Shown piece after piece: positions 33,400-41,453 of a DNA stretch of 64,000 nt. The notes beneath the pieces are model-generated. The model was given only the letters and a program-made list of their open reading frames with translations. It had not been told where the DNA came from and did no database searches. A program made the translations under genes and the position numbers. Position 1 is the stretch's first letter. Each line of letters opens with the position of its first letter. Source of the DNA: VFMC01 sp040398525 (GTDB taxonomy: Bacteria > Actinomycetota > Acidimicrobiia > Acidimicrobiales > Ilumatobacteraceae); assembly GCA_040398525.1 (NCBI GenBank), contig JBBATY010000017.1, positions 1 to 64,000 of the forward strand, read 5' to 3'.

Positions 33400-35003
33400 C
33401 GGCAGCCTCCGTGCGGCCGACCGCCGAGCGGTGGCTGGCGGCCGAGCCCGACGACGACCTACGCGCCGAGCTGGTCGACCTGCTCGCCGGGCCCGACGAT
33501 GTGCTCGCCGAACGCTTCACCGGCCGCCTGCAGTTCGGCACCGCCGGCCTGCGTGGCGCGATCGGCGCCGGGCCGCAGCGGATGAACCGTCTCGTCGTGC
33601 GCCAGGCCGCCGCAGGCCTGGTCGACCACCTGTTGGCCACCGACGCACGTGCCGCTGAGCGGGGCGTGCTGATCGGCTACGACGCCCGCCGCAAGAGCGA
33701 CCTGTTCGCGCTCGACACGGCGCGGGTGTGCGCCGCCCGTGGTGTGCGGGCCGTGCTGTTCCCGGCGCCGGTGCCCACGCCGGTGCTCGCCTGGAACATC
33801 ACCGGGCTCGGCGCGGCTGCCGGGGTGATGGTGACCGCCAGCCACAACCCGCCGGCCGACAACGGCTACAAGGTCTACCTCGACACCGGTTCGCAGATCG
33901 TGCCGCCCGCCGATGCGCAGATCGCAGCCTGCATCGATGCCGTCGACCCGTGCACGGTCGAGCTTGCCGGGCCCGATCACCCGCTCATCGAGGTGCTCGA
34001 CGGTGCAGCCCTTGCCGCCTATCTCGACGCAGTGCCTGCGGTGCGCTTCCGGCCCGACCTCGTCGGGCGCCCCGTGGCCTACACCGCCTTGCACGGTGTG
34101 GGCGGGGCCGTGCTGGTCGAGGCGTTCAGCCGCGCCGGGTTGGCGGCCCCCGCGGTGGTGGCCGAACAGGACCAGCCCGACGGCAGCTTCCCGACGGTGG
34201 CGTTCCCCAACCCGGAGGAGCCCGGCGCTATGGACCGGGTCGTCGAGTTGGCTCGGCGCACCGGCGCCACGTTGGCCATCGCCAACGACCCCGACGCCGA
34301 CCGTCTCGGCGCCGCGGTGGCCCTGCCCGACGGGTCGTGGCGGGCGCTCAGCGGCGACGAGATCGGCTGGCTGCTCGCCGACCACGTGTTGCGCCACACC
34401 ACCGGTGATGACCGCCTGGTGGTGACCACGCTCGTGTCGTCGTCGCTGCTCGGCCGGATGGCCGCCCGCCACGGCGTGCACCATGCCGAGACCTTCACCG
34501 GCTTCAAGTGGATCGGCCACACCGTGCTCGCCCATCCGGAGCTGCGCTTCGTGTTCGGCTACGAGCAGGCCCTCGGCTACCTGGTGTGCGCCCGCCCGCT
34601 CGACAAGGACGGGATCACCGCAGCCGTGCTGCTGGCCGAGGTGGCTGCGCTCGCCGACCACGAGGGGCTCACCGTGCTCGACCGCCTCGCCGCGATCGAG
34701 CAGACCTACGGCCGCCACGTCACCCGCGAGCGCTCCGTTCGCCTCGACCCCTCAGCCGGCAAGGCCGTCGTCGCTGCGCTGCGTGGCGCACCGCCGTCGT
34801 CGGTCGGCGGCCGGGCCGTCACCGACGTCGAGTGGTTCGACGAAGCCGGCCTGCTGCGCCTGCAGTGCGGGCCAGAGGTGCGCCTGCAGGTGCGCCCGAG
34901 CGGCACCGAGCCGAAGGTGAAGCTCTATGGCGAGGGCTTGGGCCTCGACCCCGGCGACCTGCTCGACGAGCTGGCCGCATTGCTTGCCGCCGCTGCGTCG
35001 TAG
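33396..35003 (+). CDS. Phosphohexomutase (phosphoglucomutase/phosphomannomutase, PGM2-like)
   Basis: 535 residues. RLQFGTAGLRGAIGAGPQRMN at the start is the PGM2/PMM subgroup signature; the active-site phosphoserine is in VMVTASHNPPADNGYKVY; metal loop DPDADRLGAAV; sugar loop GEQ-like region FGYEQALGYLV; phosphate loop VRPSGTEPKVKLYGE. It interconverts hexose (or pentose) 1- and 6(5)-phosphates. Coupled to the PfkB kinase, it may act in nucleoside/pentose salvage, as PGM2 prefers deoxyribose-1-P and ribose-1-P in animals; this is an inference. Its 3' end overlaps the convergent regulator gene by 79 bp. Confidence 0.92.
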   Translation: MTAASVRPTAERWLAAEPDDDLRAELVDLLAGPDDVLAERFTGRLQFGTAGLRGAIGAGPQRMNRLVVRQAAAGLVDHLLATDARAAERGVLIGYDARRKSDLFALDTARVCAARGVRAVLFPAPVPTPVLAWNITGLGAAAGVMVTASHNPPADNGYKVYLDTGSQIVPPADAQIAACIDAVDPCTVELAGPDHPLIEVLDGAALAAYLDAVPAVRFRPDLVGRPVAYTALHGVGGAVLVEAFSRAGLAAPAVVAEQDQPDGSFPTVAFPNPEEPGAMDRVVELARRTGATLAIANDPDADRLGAAVALPDGSWRALSGDEIGWLLADHVLRHTTGDDRLVVTTLVSSSLLGRMAARHGVHHAETFTGFKWIGHTVLAHPELRFVFGYEQALGYLVCARPLDKDGITAAVLLAEVAALADHEGLTVLDRLAAIEQTYGRHVTRERSVRLDPSAGKAVVAALRGAPPSSVGGRAVTDVEWFDEAGLLRLQCGPEVRLQVRPSGTEPKVKLYGEGLGLDPGDLLDELAALLAAAAS

Positions 35004-35506
35004 GCGCGGACCGGACTGGCCCCACGTGCCCCGGTCGGCGGGATCACGGTGGCGTCGCCGTAACTGGGGCCGGGGACGGCCCGTACGGAGCGCGCGTCGA
35101 GTTGCTCGCCGCAGACGCTGCACGTCATGTGCGCAGTGGTGAGGTGGCCGTGGCCGCGGTGTTCGAGGAGCAGTGGTTCGTTGCCCTCGCCGAGGATCCA
35201 TTCGTCACCCCACTGGCGGAGCGCGGTCATCACCGGCCACAGCGCCCGGCCCTTGTCGGTGAGGAGGTAGTCGTACCGGCGTCCGGCCTCGTCGTAGGGG
35301 CGTCGTTCGAGGATGCCTGCCTCGACAAGGGTGTCGAGACGGGTGGCGAGGACGTTGCGCGAGATCCCGAGGCGTTCGACGAACTCGTCGAAGCGGCGGA
35401 TGCCCAGAAAGCTGTCGCGCAAGATGAGCAGGGTCCACCACTCGCCGACGATCTCGAGCGACTGGGCGATGGAGCAGTTCATGTCGGCGAACGACGCCTT
35501 CCGCAT
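34925..35506 (-). CDS. HxlR-family transcriptional regulator
   Basis: 193 residues from the ATG at 35506 (MRKASFADMNCSIAQSLEIV, the standard HxlR start; an in-frame start at 35530 is possible). The winged helix is EWWTLLILRDSFLGIRRFDEF then LGISRNVLATRLDTL and LTDKGRALWPV. Cys11 (MNCSIAQ) is the conserved redox-sensing position in HypR/YodB relatives. A CxxC (TCSVCGEQ) follows, then a low-complexity tail that overlaps the neighbouring mutase gene. It is divergent from an MFS exporter, the usual target arrangement. Confidence 0.88.
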   Translation of the reverse strand: MRKASFADMNCSIAQSLEIVGEWWTLLILRDSFLGIRRFDEFVERLGISRNVLATRLDTLVEAGILERRPYDEAGRRYDYLLTDKGRALWPVMTALRQWGDEWILGEGNEPLLLEHRGHGHLTTAHMTCSVCGEQLDARSVRAVPGPSYGDATVIPPTGARGASPVRAYDAAAASNAASSSSRSPGSRPKPSP

Positions 35507-35523
35507 GGCCGCATCGTAGGTGA

Positions 35524-35572
35524 GTTGCATCACCGAACTCCACCCTGCCAGCATGGGTTGCATGACGCAACT
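35524..35572. promoter_or_regulatory. Operator candidate between HxlR gene and MFS exporter
   Basis: AGTTGCATCAC (35524) recurs as AGTTGCGTCAT on the opposite strand (ending at 35572), and GTTGC-ATGAC-GCAAC at 35557-35571 is a perfect inverted repeat. Three related half-sites in 49 bp between divergent genes fit binding of the HxlR dimer. Confidence 0.5.
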
Positions 35573-35669
35573 GAGTCCCGGTCCGGCCGTCGAGCACGGC
35601 CTGGTCACCACGGCTGACGGCACGCCGGTCGTCGAATCGATCCGGACACGCCTCGCGGCACAGGACTGA
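35562..35669 (+). CDS. Possible 35-residue leader peptide before the MFS gene
   Basis: An ATG inside the operator palindrome opens a frame MTQLSPGPAVEHGLVTTADG ending RTRLAAQD, 4 bp before the exporter's GTG. No ribosome site is evident and no family is recognised. It may be an unneeded frame or a coupled leader. Confidence 0.2.
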   Translation: MTQLSPGPAVEHGLVTTADGTPVVESIRTRLAAQD

Positions 35670-35673
35670 CGCC

Positions 35674-37062
35674 GTGCTCGCCGACTCCAAGCGCACGCTG
35701 GTCATCGCCTCGTTGGCGACGCTCGCCACGTTCCTCGACACGACGATCCTCTTCGTCGCCTTCCCCGACATCGCCGCCACCTTCGCCGACACCGGCGCGG
35801 CCGAGCTGTCGTGGGTGCTCAACGCCTACACGATCGTGTTTGCCGCGCTGCTCATCCCGGCCGGCAAGATCGCCGATCGCGTCGGCCACCGCCGCGTGTT
35901 CCTGGCCGGGTCGGCGCTGTTCACCAGTGCGTCGATGGCCTGCGGGCTGGCGCCGACTGCAGAAGTGCTCATTGCCTTCCGCATGCTCCAGGCCGCGGGT
36001 GCGGCCGCGCTGATCCCCGCGTCGTTGGCCTTGGTTCTGCAGGCGTTCAGCCACGACCAACTACCACGAGCAGTGGCCATCTGGGGCGCTGCCGGCGCGG
36101 TGGCCGGCGCGCTCGGGCCGACGCTCGGTGCGGCGATCGTCGAGACCCTCGGCTGGCGGTGGGCGTTCTTCATCAACCTGCCCATCGGCGTCTACACCGT
36201 TGTGGCCGGACGCTCGCACCTGCACGAGTCGTCCGATCCCGACACCCGCGTCCCCGCGCTGCTCGGCGTGGTCCTCGTCGCCGCAGCCGCTGGGCTCGTC
36301 TCGTACGCCATGGTCGGCGCGGAGGCGGTCGGTTGGCTCTCGGTGCGCACGTTCGGTCTGTTCGTCGCCGGGGGCCTTGCTGTCGCTGGCTTCATCGTCC
36401 ACCAACGCCGAACTGCAGCGCCGGTGCTCGACCTGGAGTTGTTCCGGATCAGGAACTTCCGGTGGGCCAACCTCGCGATGCTCGTGTTCGGCACCGCATT
36501 CTCGGCGCTCTTCTTCGGCTCGATCCTGTTCCTCACCCAGGTCTGGGGTTGGTCGATCCTCGAAGCCGGTTTCGGGGTGGCTCCCGGGCCGATCGTCGTC
36601 GGGCTCGTCTCGCCGCGCGTCGGGTCGCTCGCCGGCAGGATCGGTCAGCGCCCGATCCTGCTCCTCGGGGGCGTGCTCTACGCCGGCAGCGGTGCCTACC
36701 GGCTCCTCATGCTCGGGGCCGAGTCCGACTACCTCCGCGACTACCTCCCCTCGATGCTGCTCAGCGGCGTCGGCGTGGGGTTCGTGTTCCCCCAACTGTC
36801 GAGCGTCGTTGCCCAGGCACTTCCGCTCAACCGGCGTGGAGTGGGAGGCGCCGCGCTCCAGGCCGGCCGTCAGTTCGGCGGCACCTTCGGCGTCGCGCTC
36901 ACCGTCGCCTTCCTCAGCGCTGCCGCCAGCATCCCGGCGGCACTGACCGCGTTCGACCACATCTGGTGGTTGATCGTCATCGGGGGCGTCCTCACATCAG
37001 CGTTGGCCCTCCCGCTGGTCACATCCGCCACCGGTGCCGTCTCGGCCGAGCCCCACGACTGA
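35674..37062 (+). CDS. MFS drug exporter, DHA2 (EmrB/QacA) type
   Basis: 462 residues, GTG start. The first membrane segment ends in FLDTTILFVAFPDI, motif D1 of 14-TM exporters; then SWVLNAYTIVFAALLIPAGKIADRVGHRR (motif A, split here) and the loop RRVFLAG. About 14 hydrophobic segments are visible. Members extrude drugs and dyes with protons. The divergent HxlR regulator and operator point to inducible export of a toxic, perhaps electrophilic, compound. No TolC-type partner is present. Confidence 0.9.
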   Translation: MLADSKRTLVIASLATLATFLDTTILFVAFPDIAATFADTGAAELSWVLNAYTIVFAALLIPAGKIADRVGHRRVFLAGSALFTSASMACGLAPTAEVLIAFRMLQAAGAAALIPASLALVLQAFSHDQLPRAVAIWGAAGAVAGALGPTLGAAIVETLGWRWAFFINLPIGVYTVVAGRSHLHESSDPDTRVPALLGVVLVAAAAGLVSYAMVGAEAVGWLSVRTFGLFVAGGLAVAGFIVHQRRTAAPVLDLELFRIRNFRWANLAMLVFGTAFSALFFGSILFLTQVWGWSILEAGFGVAPGPIVVGLVSPRVGSLAGRIGQRPILLLGGVLYAGSGAYRLLMLGAESDYLRDYLPSMLLSGVGVGFVFPQLSSVVAQALPLNRRGVGGAALQAGRQFGGTFGVALTVAFLSAAASIPAALTAFDHIWWLIVIGGVLTSALALPLVTSATGAVSAEPHD

Positions 37063-37097
37063 CCCCCACGGGCCGACAGCGGTCGACCGGCCTGGAC

Positions 37098-38003
37098 TCA
37101 GGTCTGGCGGGCGAGCACGATCGGCGCGGCCTCTTCGAGATGGGCCACCCACTCGTCGGGCGAGCCGGGTTCGACGATCGGCAGGATCACGAACTTGGTG
37201 GTGCCCACCGCCACGAACTGGTCGATCATCGCGAGCAGCTGGTCCCAGCCTCGGGGAACGAGCACCGACGGGTCGTCGAGATCCGGGCGCCGCTTGGCCA
37301 GGCCGGCGAGCAACGCATCGGGCACCGGGCCGGTGGCGTAGGGCACCAGCACGCCGTAGTGGTCGTCGTCGATCGACCTGCCGTGCTCGGCGAGGGTGGC
37401 CTCGATCAGTTCGCGGCCGCGTGCCGCGTCGTCGGGGGTGACGAAGCTCGGCAGCCAGCCGTCGGCCAGTCGGCCGACGCGGCGTAGCTCGCTCGGGGCG
37501 ATGCCGCCGAGCCACACGTCGATGTGCGCCTGGCGGGGCGTGGGCAGCACACGCAGGTCGTCGTAGTGGAAGCGGGCGCCGTGGTGGGTGACGGGCTCGC
37601 CGCTCCAGCAGGCGCGCAGCACGGCCAGGCTCTCGTCGAACAGCGCGGCGCGCTCGGTGCGCTCGACACCGAAGGCCTGTTGCTCGTGCGGGTCGGCCAC
37701 ACCCAGGCCGAACGCCGGGAGGAGACGGCCGTTCGAGAGCCGATCGAGCGTGGCCAGCTCCTTGGCCAGCACCACCGGGTTACGGCCGGGCAGCACCATG
37801 ACGCTCATCCCGAACTTCAACCGGGTGGTGCGCCCGGCGGCGAAGGCCATCGCCACCAGCGGGTCCGGCGCCTCGCCGCCGATCCGCTCGCTCAGCCACA
37901 GGCTGTCGAAGCGCAACCGCTCGAGCGCGTCGACCACCGTGGTGAACCCGTCGTCGTTCAGCCGTGTGCGGACACCGAACCCGTAGCCGATGCGGACCTT
38001 CAT
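37098..38003 (-). CDS. LLM-class (luciferase-like) F420-dependent oxidoreductase
   Basis: 301 residues from the ATG at 38003, chosen because GGGAG lies 5 bp upstream; an ATG at 38021 is in frame. MKVRIGYGFGVRTRLNDDGF, FDSLWLSERIGGEAPDPLVAMAFAA, GMSVMVLPGRNPVVLAKELATLDRLS and the end region TTKFVILPIVEPG form a TIM-barrel luciferase-like domain. In actinobacteria such enzymes use F420 more often than FMN; the cofactor is inferred. The gene overlaps the upstream alpha/beta hydrolase (8 bp if the first ATG is used), so they are co-expressed. Confidence 0.88.
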   Translation of the reverse strand: MKVRIGYGFGVRTRLNDDGFTTVVDALERLRFDSLWLSERIGGEAPDPLVAMAFAAGRTTRLKFGMSVMVLPGRNPVVLAKELATLDRLSNGRLLPAFGLGVADPHEQQAFGVERTERAALFDESLAVLRACWSGEPVTHHGARFHYDDLRVLPTPRQAHIDVWLGGIAPSELRRVGRLADGWLPSFVTPDDAARGRELIEATLAEHGRSIDDDHYGVLVPYATGPVPDALLAGLAKRRPDLDDPSVLVPRGWDQLLAMIDQFVAVGTTKFVILPIVEPGSPDEWVAHLEEAAPIVLARQT

Positions 38004-38013
38004 CGCTGCTCCC

Positions 38014-38784
38014 TCACTCATGTCCGAGCGCAGTGGCGATGATGTCGGCAGTCTCGGGCACCATCGACACGAACGGGGAGTGGTCGGTGGGCAGCGTGAC
38101 GACCGCGCCGCAGCGGGCAGCCATCGCCTGCTGGTGCTCGGGGGCGATCGAGCGGTCGTCGGCGCACACGACGTAGGTCGACGCCACCGTGTCGCGAGGG
38201 CTGCCAGCCACCGGTTGGCCGAAGGTGGCGCTCGGCTGGGGCGACAGGCGTGCGGCAGCGGCTCGAGCCACCTCGGGCGGGCAGGCGTTGTAGAGGGCGG
38301 GGATCGCCGACTCGGGGTCGAGCACGCTGGTGCCCGGCTCGCCGGGGCGCATCGCCGCGTTCAGCTCGACCGCCACACGCGGCAACGATGCAAGCAGCGC
38401 GCCGATGCTCTCGCCGTCGTCGAGCGCGAATGCGCACAGGTAGACGAGGTGCTGCACCGGCCCGGTGCCGGCCGCAGCGATGCGTGCCGCGGCCTCGGTG
38501 ATGACCGCCCCGCCGTAGCTGTGGCCCACCAGGACCACTGGCCTGGACTGCACCGCCACCACGTCGACCACGTGCTGCGCATCGCCGTAGAGGTCGCCCA
38601 GGGGAAGGGTCGACGCGCCGTGGCCGGGCAGGTCGACGGCCAGCGAGGGAATGGCCCTGCGGTCGAGCTCGGCCTGCAGCGCCGCCCAGCACCAGGCGCC
38701 GTGCCATGCGCCGTGGACGAGTACCACGAGCGGCGACCGCATGGCGTCGGAGGTGGAGGTCGATGCGTCACTCACGTGACGCAT
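38014..38784 (-). CDS. Alpha/beta-fold hydrolase
   Basis: 256 residues from the first ATG; the ATG at 38742 (MRSPLVVLVHGAWHGAWCW) is at least as likely, since family members begin with this strand. The nucleophile elbow is GHSYGG, oxyanion HGAWHGAWCW, catalytic His in PTDHSPFVSM. It resembles AlphaB_hydrolase_6 / methylesterase-type enzymes (HxGxWHGxWCW). It is soluble. The first ATG falls inside a perfect 10-bp inverted repeat. Substrate unknown; it is paired with an F420-type oxidoreductase. Confidence 0.88.
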   Translation of the reverse strand: MRHVSDASTSTSDAMRSPLVVLVHGAWHGAWCWAALQAELDRRAIPSLAVDLPGHGASTLPLGDLYGDAQHVVDVVAVQSRPVVLVGHSYGGAVITEAAARIAAAGTGPVQHLVYLCAFALDDGESIGALLASLPRVAVELNAAMRPGEPGTSVLDPESAIPALYNACPPEVARAAAARLSPQPSATFGQPVAGSPRDTVASTYVVCADDRSIAPEHQQAMAARCGAVVTLPTDHSPFVSMVPETADIIATALGHE

Positions 38785-38786
38785 CG
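38761..38786. promoter_or_regulatory. Perfect 10-bp inverted repeat over the hydrolase start
   Basis: CGATGCGTCA, loop CTCACG, TGACGCATCG without mismatch. It covers the first possible ATG of the hydrolase gene. If translation starts at 38742, the palindrome lies directly upstream as an operator. Confidence 0.5.
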
Positions 38787-38796
38787 TTGCACACGG

Positions 38797-39027
38797 TCAG
38801 TGCGACAGGACGGGTGCAGCGTGGCGATGGAGCTGCAACCAGCTGGCGACGCTCGAGGCCACGACCACCCAGGCAATGATCGAACCGTCGGACACCACGC
38901 CGTGGAGTGCTGCAGCGGTGAACCCCGCCAAGCCGCTGGCGACGAGGCCGAGGCGGACCGTTGCCCGCCAGTCGACGGGGTGAGCTGCCTCGCTGCCGTC
39001 GAGGAGGTGGTCGTCGTGGGGGTCCAT
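38797..39027 (-). CDS. Small membrane protein of unknown function
   Basis: 76 residues: a polar start (MDPHDDHLLDGSEAAHPVDW), then two hydrophobic helices (VRLGLVASGLAGFTAAALHG and IIAWVVVASSVASWL) and a His-containing tail. No family is recognised. It sits 12 bp upstream of the hydrolase on the same strand. Coding is likely but not certain. Confidence 0.5.
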   Translation of the reverse strand: MDPHDDHLLDGSEAAHPVDWRATVRLGLVASGLAGFTAAALHGVVSDGSIIAWVVVASSVASWLQLHRHAAPVLSH

Positions 39028-39126
39028 GTCCCCGATCGTGCCGCACGATTTGGCGTTGTCTCGAAGATGGCATGGAAGTCATCGAACTGTCACCTGCTCG
39101 TGGGCCTGTGGATAGTGTCGGTTCTC

Positions 39127-39924
39127 ATGGACGCCACCTCCGCACCGGGCGCGCAGTCCGGCCTCGACCCCCTCTCGCTGTTCCGACTCGACGGTTCGGT
39201 CGCCATCGTCACGGGCGCCTCGGCGGGCCTCGGCGACCGCTTCGCCCGCGTGCTGCACGCCGCCGGGGCCACTGTCGTGGTGGTGGCTCGTCGCGCCGAC
39301 CGCCTGGCGGCGCTGGTCGACGAGCTGCCCGGGTCGTTCGCCGTCGCTGCCGATCTGGCCGAGGCCGACGACCGCGAGCGGGTGGCCGCGGCGACGCTCG
39401 AGCGCTTCGGCCGCATCGACGTGCTGGTGAACAACGCCGGCATCGGCCACAAGGTGTCGGTCGAGGAGGAGAGCCTCGACTGGTTCCGGCAGGTGATGGA
39501 AGTGAACGTCACAGCCATCTGGCACCTGGCCAAGCTGTGCTCACCGTCGATGATCGCCAACGGTGGCGGCAGCATCGTCAACGTCGCGTCGATGCTCGGC
39601 CACGTCGGCTCGACCCCGGTGAAGCAGGCGCACTACTGCGCGTCGAAGGGCGCAGTGGTGAACCTCACTCGCGAGCTCGCCCTGCAGTGGGCGCGCAAGG
39701 GGGTGCGGGTCAACTCGCTGTGCCCCGGCTGGTTCCCGTCGGAGATGACCGCCGGCATGGACACCGACGAGGGCAGCCAGCAGTTCATCCGCACGATGTC
39801 GCCGATCCCGCGCATGGGCGAGGCCCACGAGCTCGACGGCGCGTTGCTGCTGCTCGCCTCGCGGGCCAGCACCTTCATGACCGGCCAGAGCCTGATCGTC
39901 GACGGCGGCTGGACGGCGCGCTGA
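39127..39924 (+). CDS. Short-chain dehydrogenase/reductase (SDR)
   Basis: 265 residues from the ATG at 39127. The NAD(P)-binding motif is VTGASAGLGDRFA (TGxxxGxG), then VLVNNAGIG (NNAG), catalytic Ser in IVNVASMLG and YCASK (YxxxK). A basic VVVARRADRL after beta-2 suggests NADPH. The end SLIVDGGWTAR is the usual classical SDR C-terminus. Substrate unknown. Confidence 0.92.
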   Translation: MDATSAPGAQSGLDPLSLFRLDGSVAIVTGASAGLGDRFARVLHAAGATVVVVARRADRLAALVDELPGSFAVAADLAEADDRERVAAATLERFGRIDVLVNNAGIGHKVSVEEESLDWFRQVMEVNVTAIWHLAKLCSPSMIANGGGSIVNVASMLGHVGSTPVKQAHYCASKGAVVNLTRELALQWARKGVRVNSLCPGWFPSEMTAGMDTDEGSQQFIRTMSPIPRMGEAHELDGALLLLASRASTFMTGQSLIVDGGWTAR

Positions 39925-39960
39925 CGCGAAGGGGAGCGGTTCGGCCTGCGGCCGGACGGG

Positions 39961-41412
39961 TCAGATGGCCGGCCTGCGGCCGGACCAGGGGCGGGCCTGC
40001 TCGAGCTGCGACGCCACGCGGATGAGCAGGTCCTCGCGGCCGTAGGCGGCGACCAGTTGCACGCCCACCGGCAGCCCGGCCGCGTTCCACACCAGCGGCA
40101 GGTTGATCGCCGGTTGGCCGCTCGAGTTGAACTGCGGGGTGAAGGCGACGAGCTGGCCGGCGCGCACGAGGGGAGCCATCGGTCGATCGGGGTCGTTGGC
40201 GAACTGGCCGAGCGTGACGGGCGGTTCGGCCAACGTCGGTGTGAGCAACAGGTCGAAGGCGCCCTTGCCCTGTTCGCCGGCCCACCACTGCTGGATCGCC
40301 CGACGGAACGCGACGTTCGCCGCCATCGCCTTCGCGTAGTCGACGGCGCTGAAGTGCTTGGCGAACTCGGCCTGCGCCCAGTCGTGGAGCTCGACATCGT
40401 CGACGGTGATCTCGCGGCCCAGCTGCTCGGCGACACGCTCGATGCCCACACCCATGTTCGTGCTCCACAGCGCACCGAAGCGGCTGGAGAACTCGGGGTT
40501 GGCCATCGCCGACGGGTAGTCGGCCTCCACCCGGTGGCCGAGCGACTCGAGCAGCGAGGCGACGTCGCGCACTGCAGCGGCGCAGTCGTCGTGCACGGCG
40601 TGGCCGAAGGGGTGGTGGTCGAGCATGCCGATGCGCAACGAACCGGGGTCGGCGCCCACCTCGTCGAGGTAGGGCCGAGTCGGTGCAGGGGCGATGACCG
40701 TGTCGCCCACGCCGGGCCCGTGGACCGCGTCGAGCAGCCTGGCGGAGTCGCGCACGCTGCGGCTGACGCAGAACTCGACGCCGAGGTTGCTCTCGTCGCG
40801 CAGTGGCCCCATCGAGATGCGGCCCTGCGAGGTCTTCAGGCCCACCAGGCCGCAGCAGGAGGCCGGGATGCGGATCGAGCCCCCACCGTCGCTCGCATGG
40901 GCGAACGGCACCATGCCGGCCGCGACTGCGGCAGCCGCGCCGCCGCTCGAGCCGCCGGGGGTGTGGGCGGTGTTCCAGGGGTTGCGGGTGGGCCCCCAGG
41001 CCTCGGGCTCGGTGGTGGGCAGGGCCCCGAACTCGGGGCTGTTGGTGCGTCCGGCGATCACCAGCCCGGCGGCACGGAAGCGGCCGACCAGGGTGGTGTC
41101 GGCCGGCGAGACGGGCATCGCCGCGCGCAGCGCCTTGTTGCCGTTGCTCAGTGGTTGGCCGGCGAACGCGGCCCACAGGTCCTTCAGCAGGAACGGCACC
41201 CCGCGGAACGGCCCGTCGGGCAGCTCGCCGCCGGCCAGCTCGCGGGCGTGGTCGAACCAGCGGATCACCACCGCGTTGAGTGCCGGGTCGATCCGCTCGA
41301 TGCGCTCGATCGCGGCCTCGACCAGCTCGGTCGGCGTGACCTGTCCCGATGCGACCAGCGCGGCCTGGTCGGTGGCGTCGAGCCAGCGGGTGTCGTCGGC
41401 GAGTGAAGTCAT
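39961..41412 (-). CDS. Amidase (amidase-signature family)
   Basis: 483 residues from the ATG at 41412. The amidase signature region is NPWNTAHTPGGSSGGAAAAVAAGMVPFAHASDGGGSIRIPA (split here): the cis-Ser and nucleophile Ser lie in GGSSGG and DGGGSIRIP; the Lys is in PFLLKDLWA. It resembles amidases acting on aryl- or amino-acid amides; it is not in a gat operon, so it is not GatA. Convergent with the SDR; the 36 bp between hold two copies of CGGCCTGCGGCCGGAC, a possible weak terminator. Confidence 0.9.
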   Translation of the reverse strand: MTSLADDTRWLDATDQAALVASGQVTPTELVEAAIERIERIDPALNAVVIRWFDHARELAGGELPDGPFRGVPFLLKDLWAAFAGQPLSNGNKALRAAMPVSPADTTLVGRFRAAGLVIAGRTNSPEFGALPTTEPEAWGPTRNPWNTAHTPGGSSGGAAAAVAAGMVPFAHASDGGGSIRIPASCCGLVGLKTSQGRISMGPLRDESNLGVEFCVSRSVRDSARLLDAVHGPGVGDTVIAPAPTRPYLDEVGADPGSLRIGMLDHHPFGHAVHDDCAAAVRDVASLLESLGHRVEADYPSAMANPEFSSRFGALWSTNMGVGIERVAEQLGREITVDDVELHDWAQAEFAKHFSAVDYAKAMAANVAFRRAIQQWWAGEQGKGAFDLLLTPTLAEPPVTLGQFANDPDRPMAPLVRAGQLVAFTPQFNSSGQPAINLPLVWNAAGLPVGVQLVAAYGREDLLIRVASQLEQARPWSGRRPAI

Positions 41413-41453
41413 GGGGCCGTTGTACCACGCAGGGGGTAGCGTGCCGATCCGTC

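Noticed and set aside
39940..39990. Twin CGGCCTGCGGCCGGAC copies as a strong terminator
   Set aside because: Only 4-bp stems (GGCC/GGCC) in each copy and no T-run; the repeats lie at the end of a gene in very GC-rich DNA.
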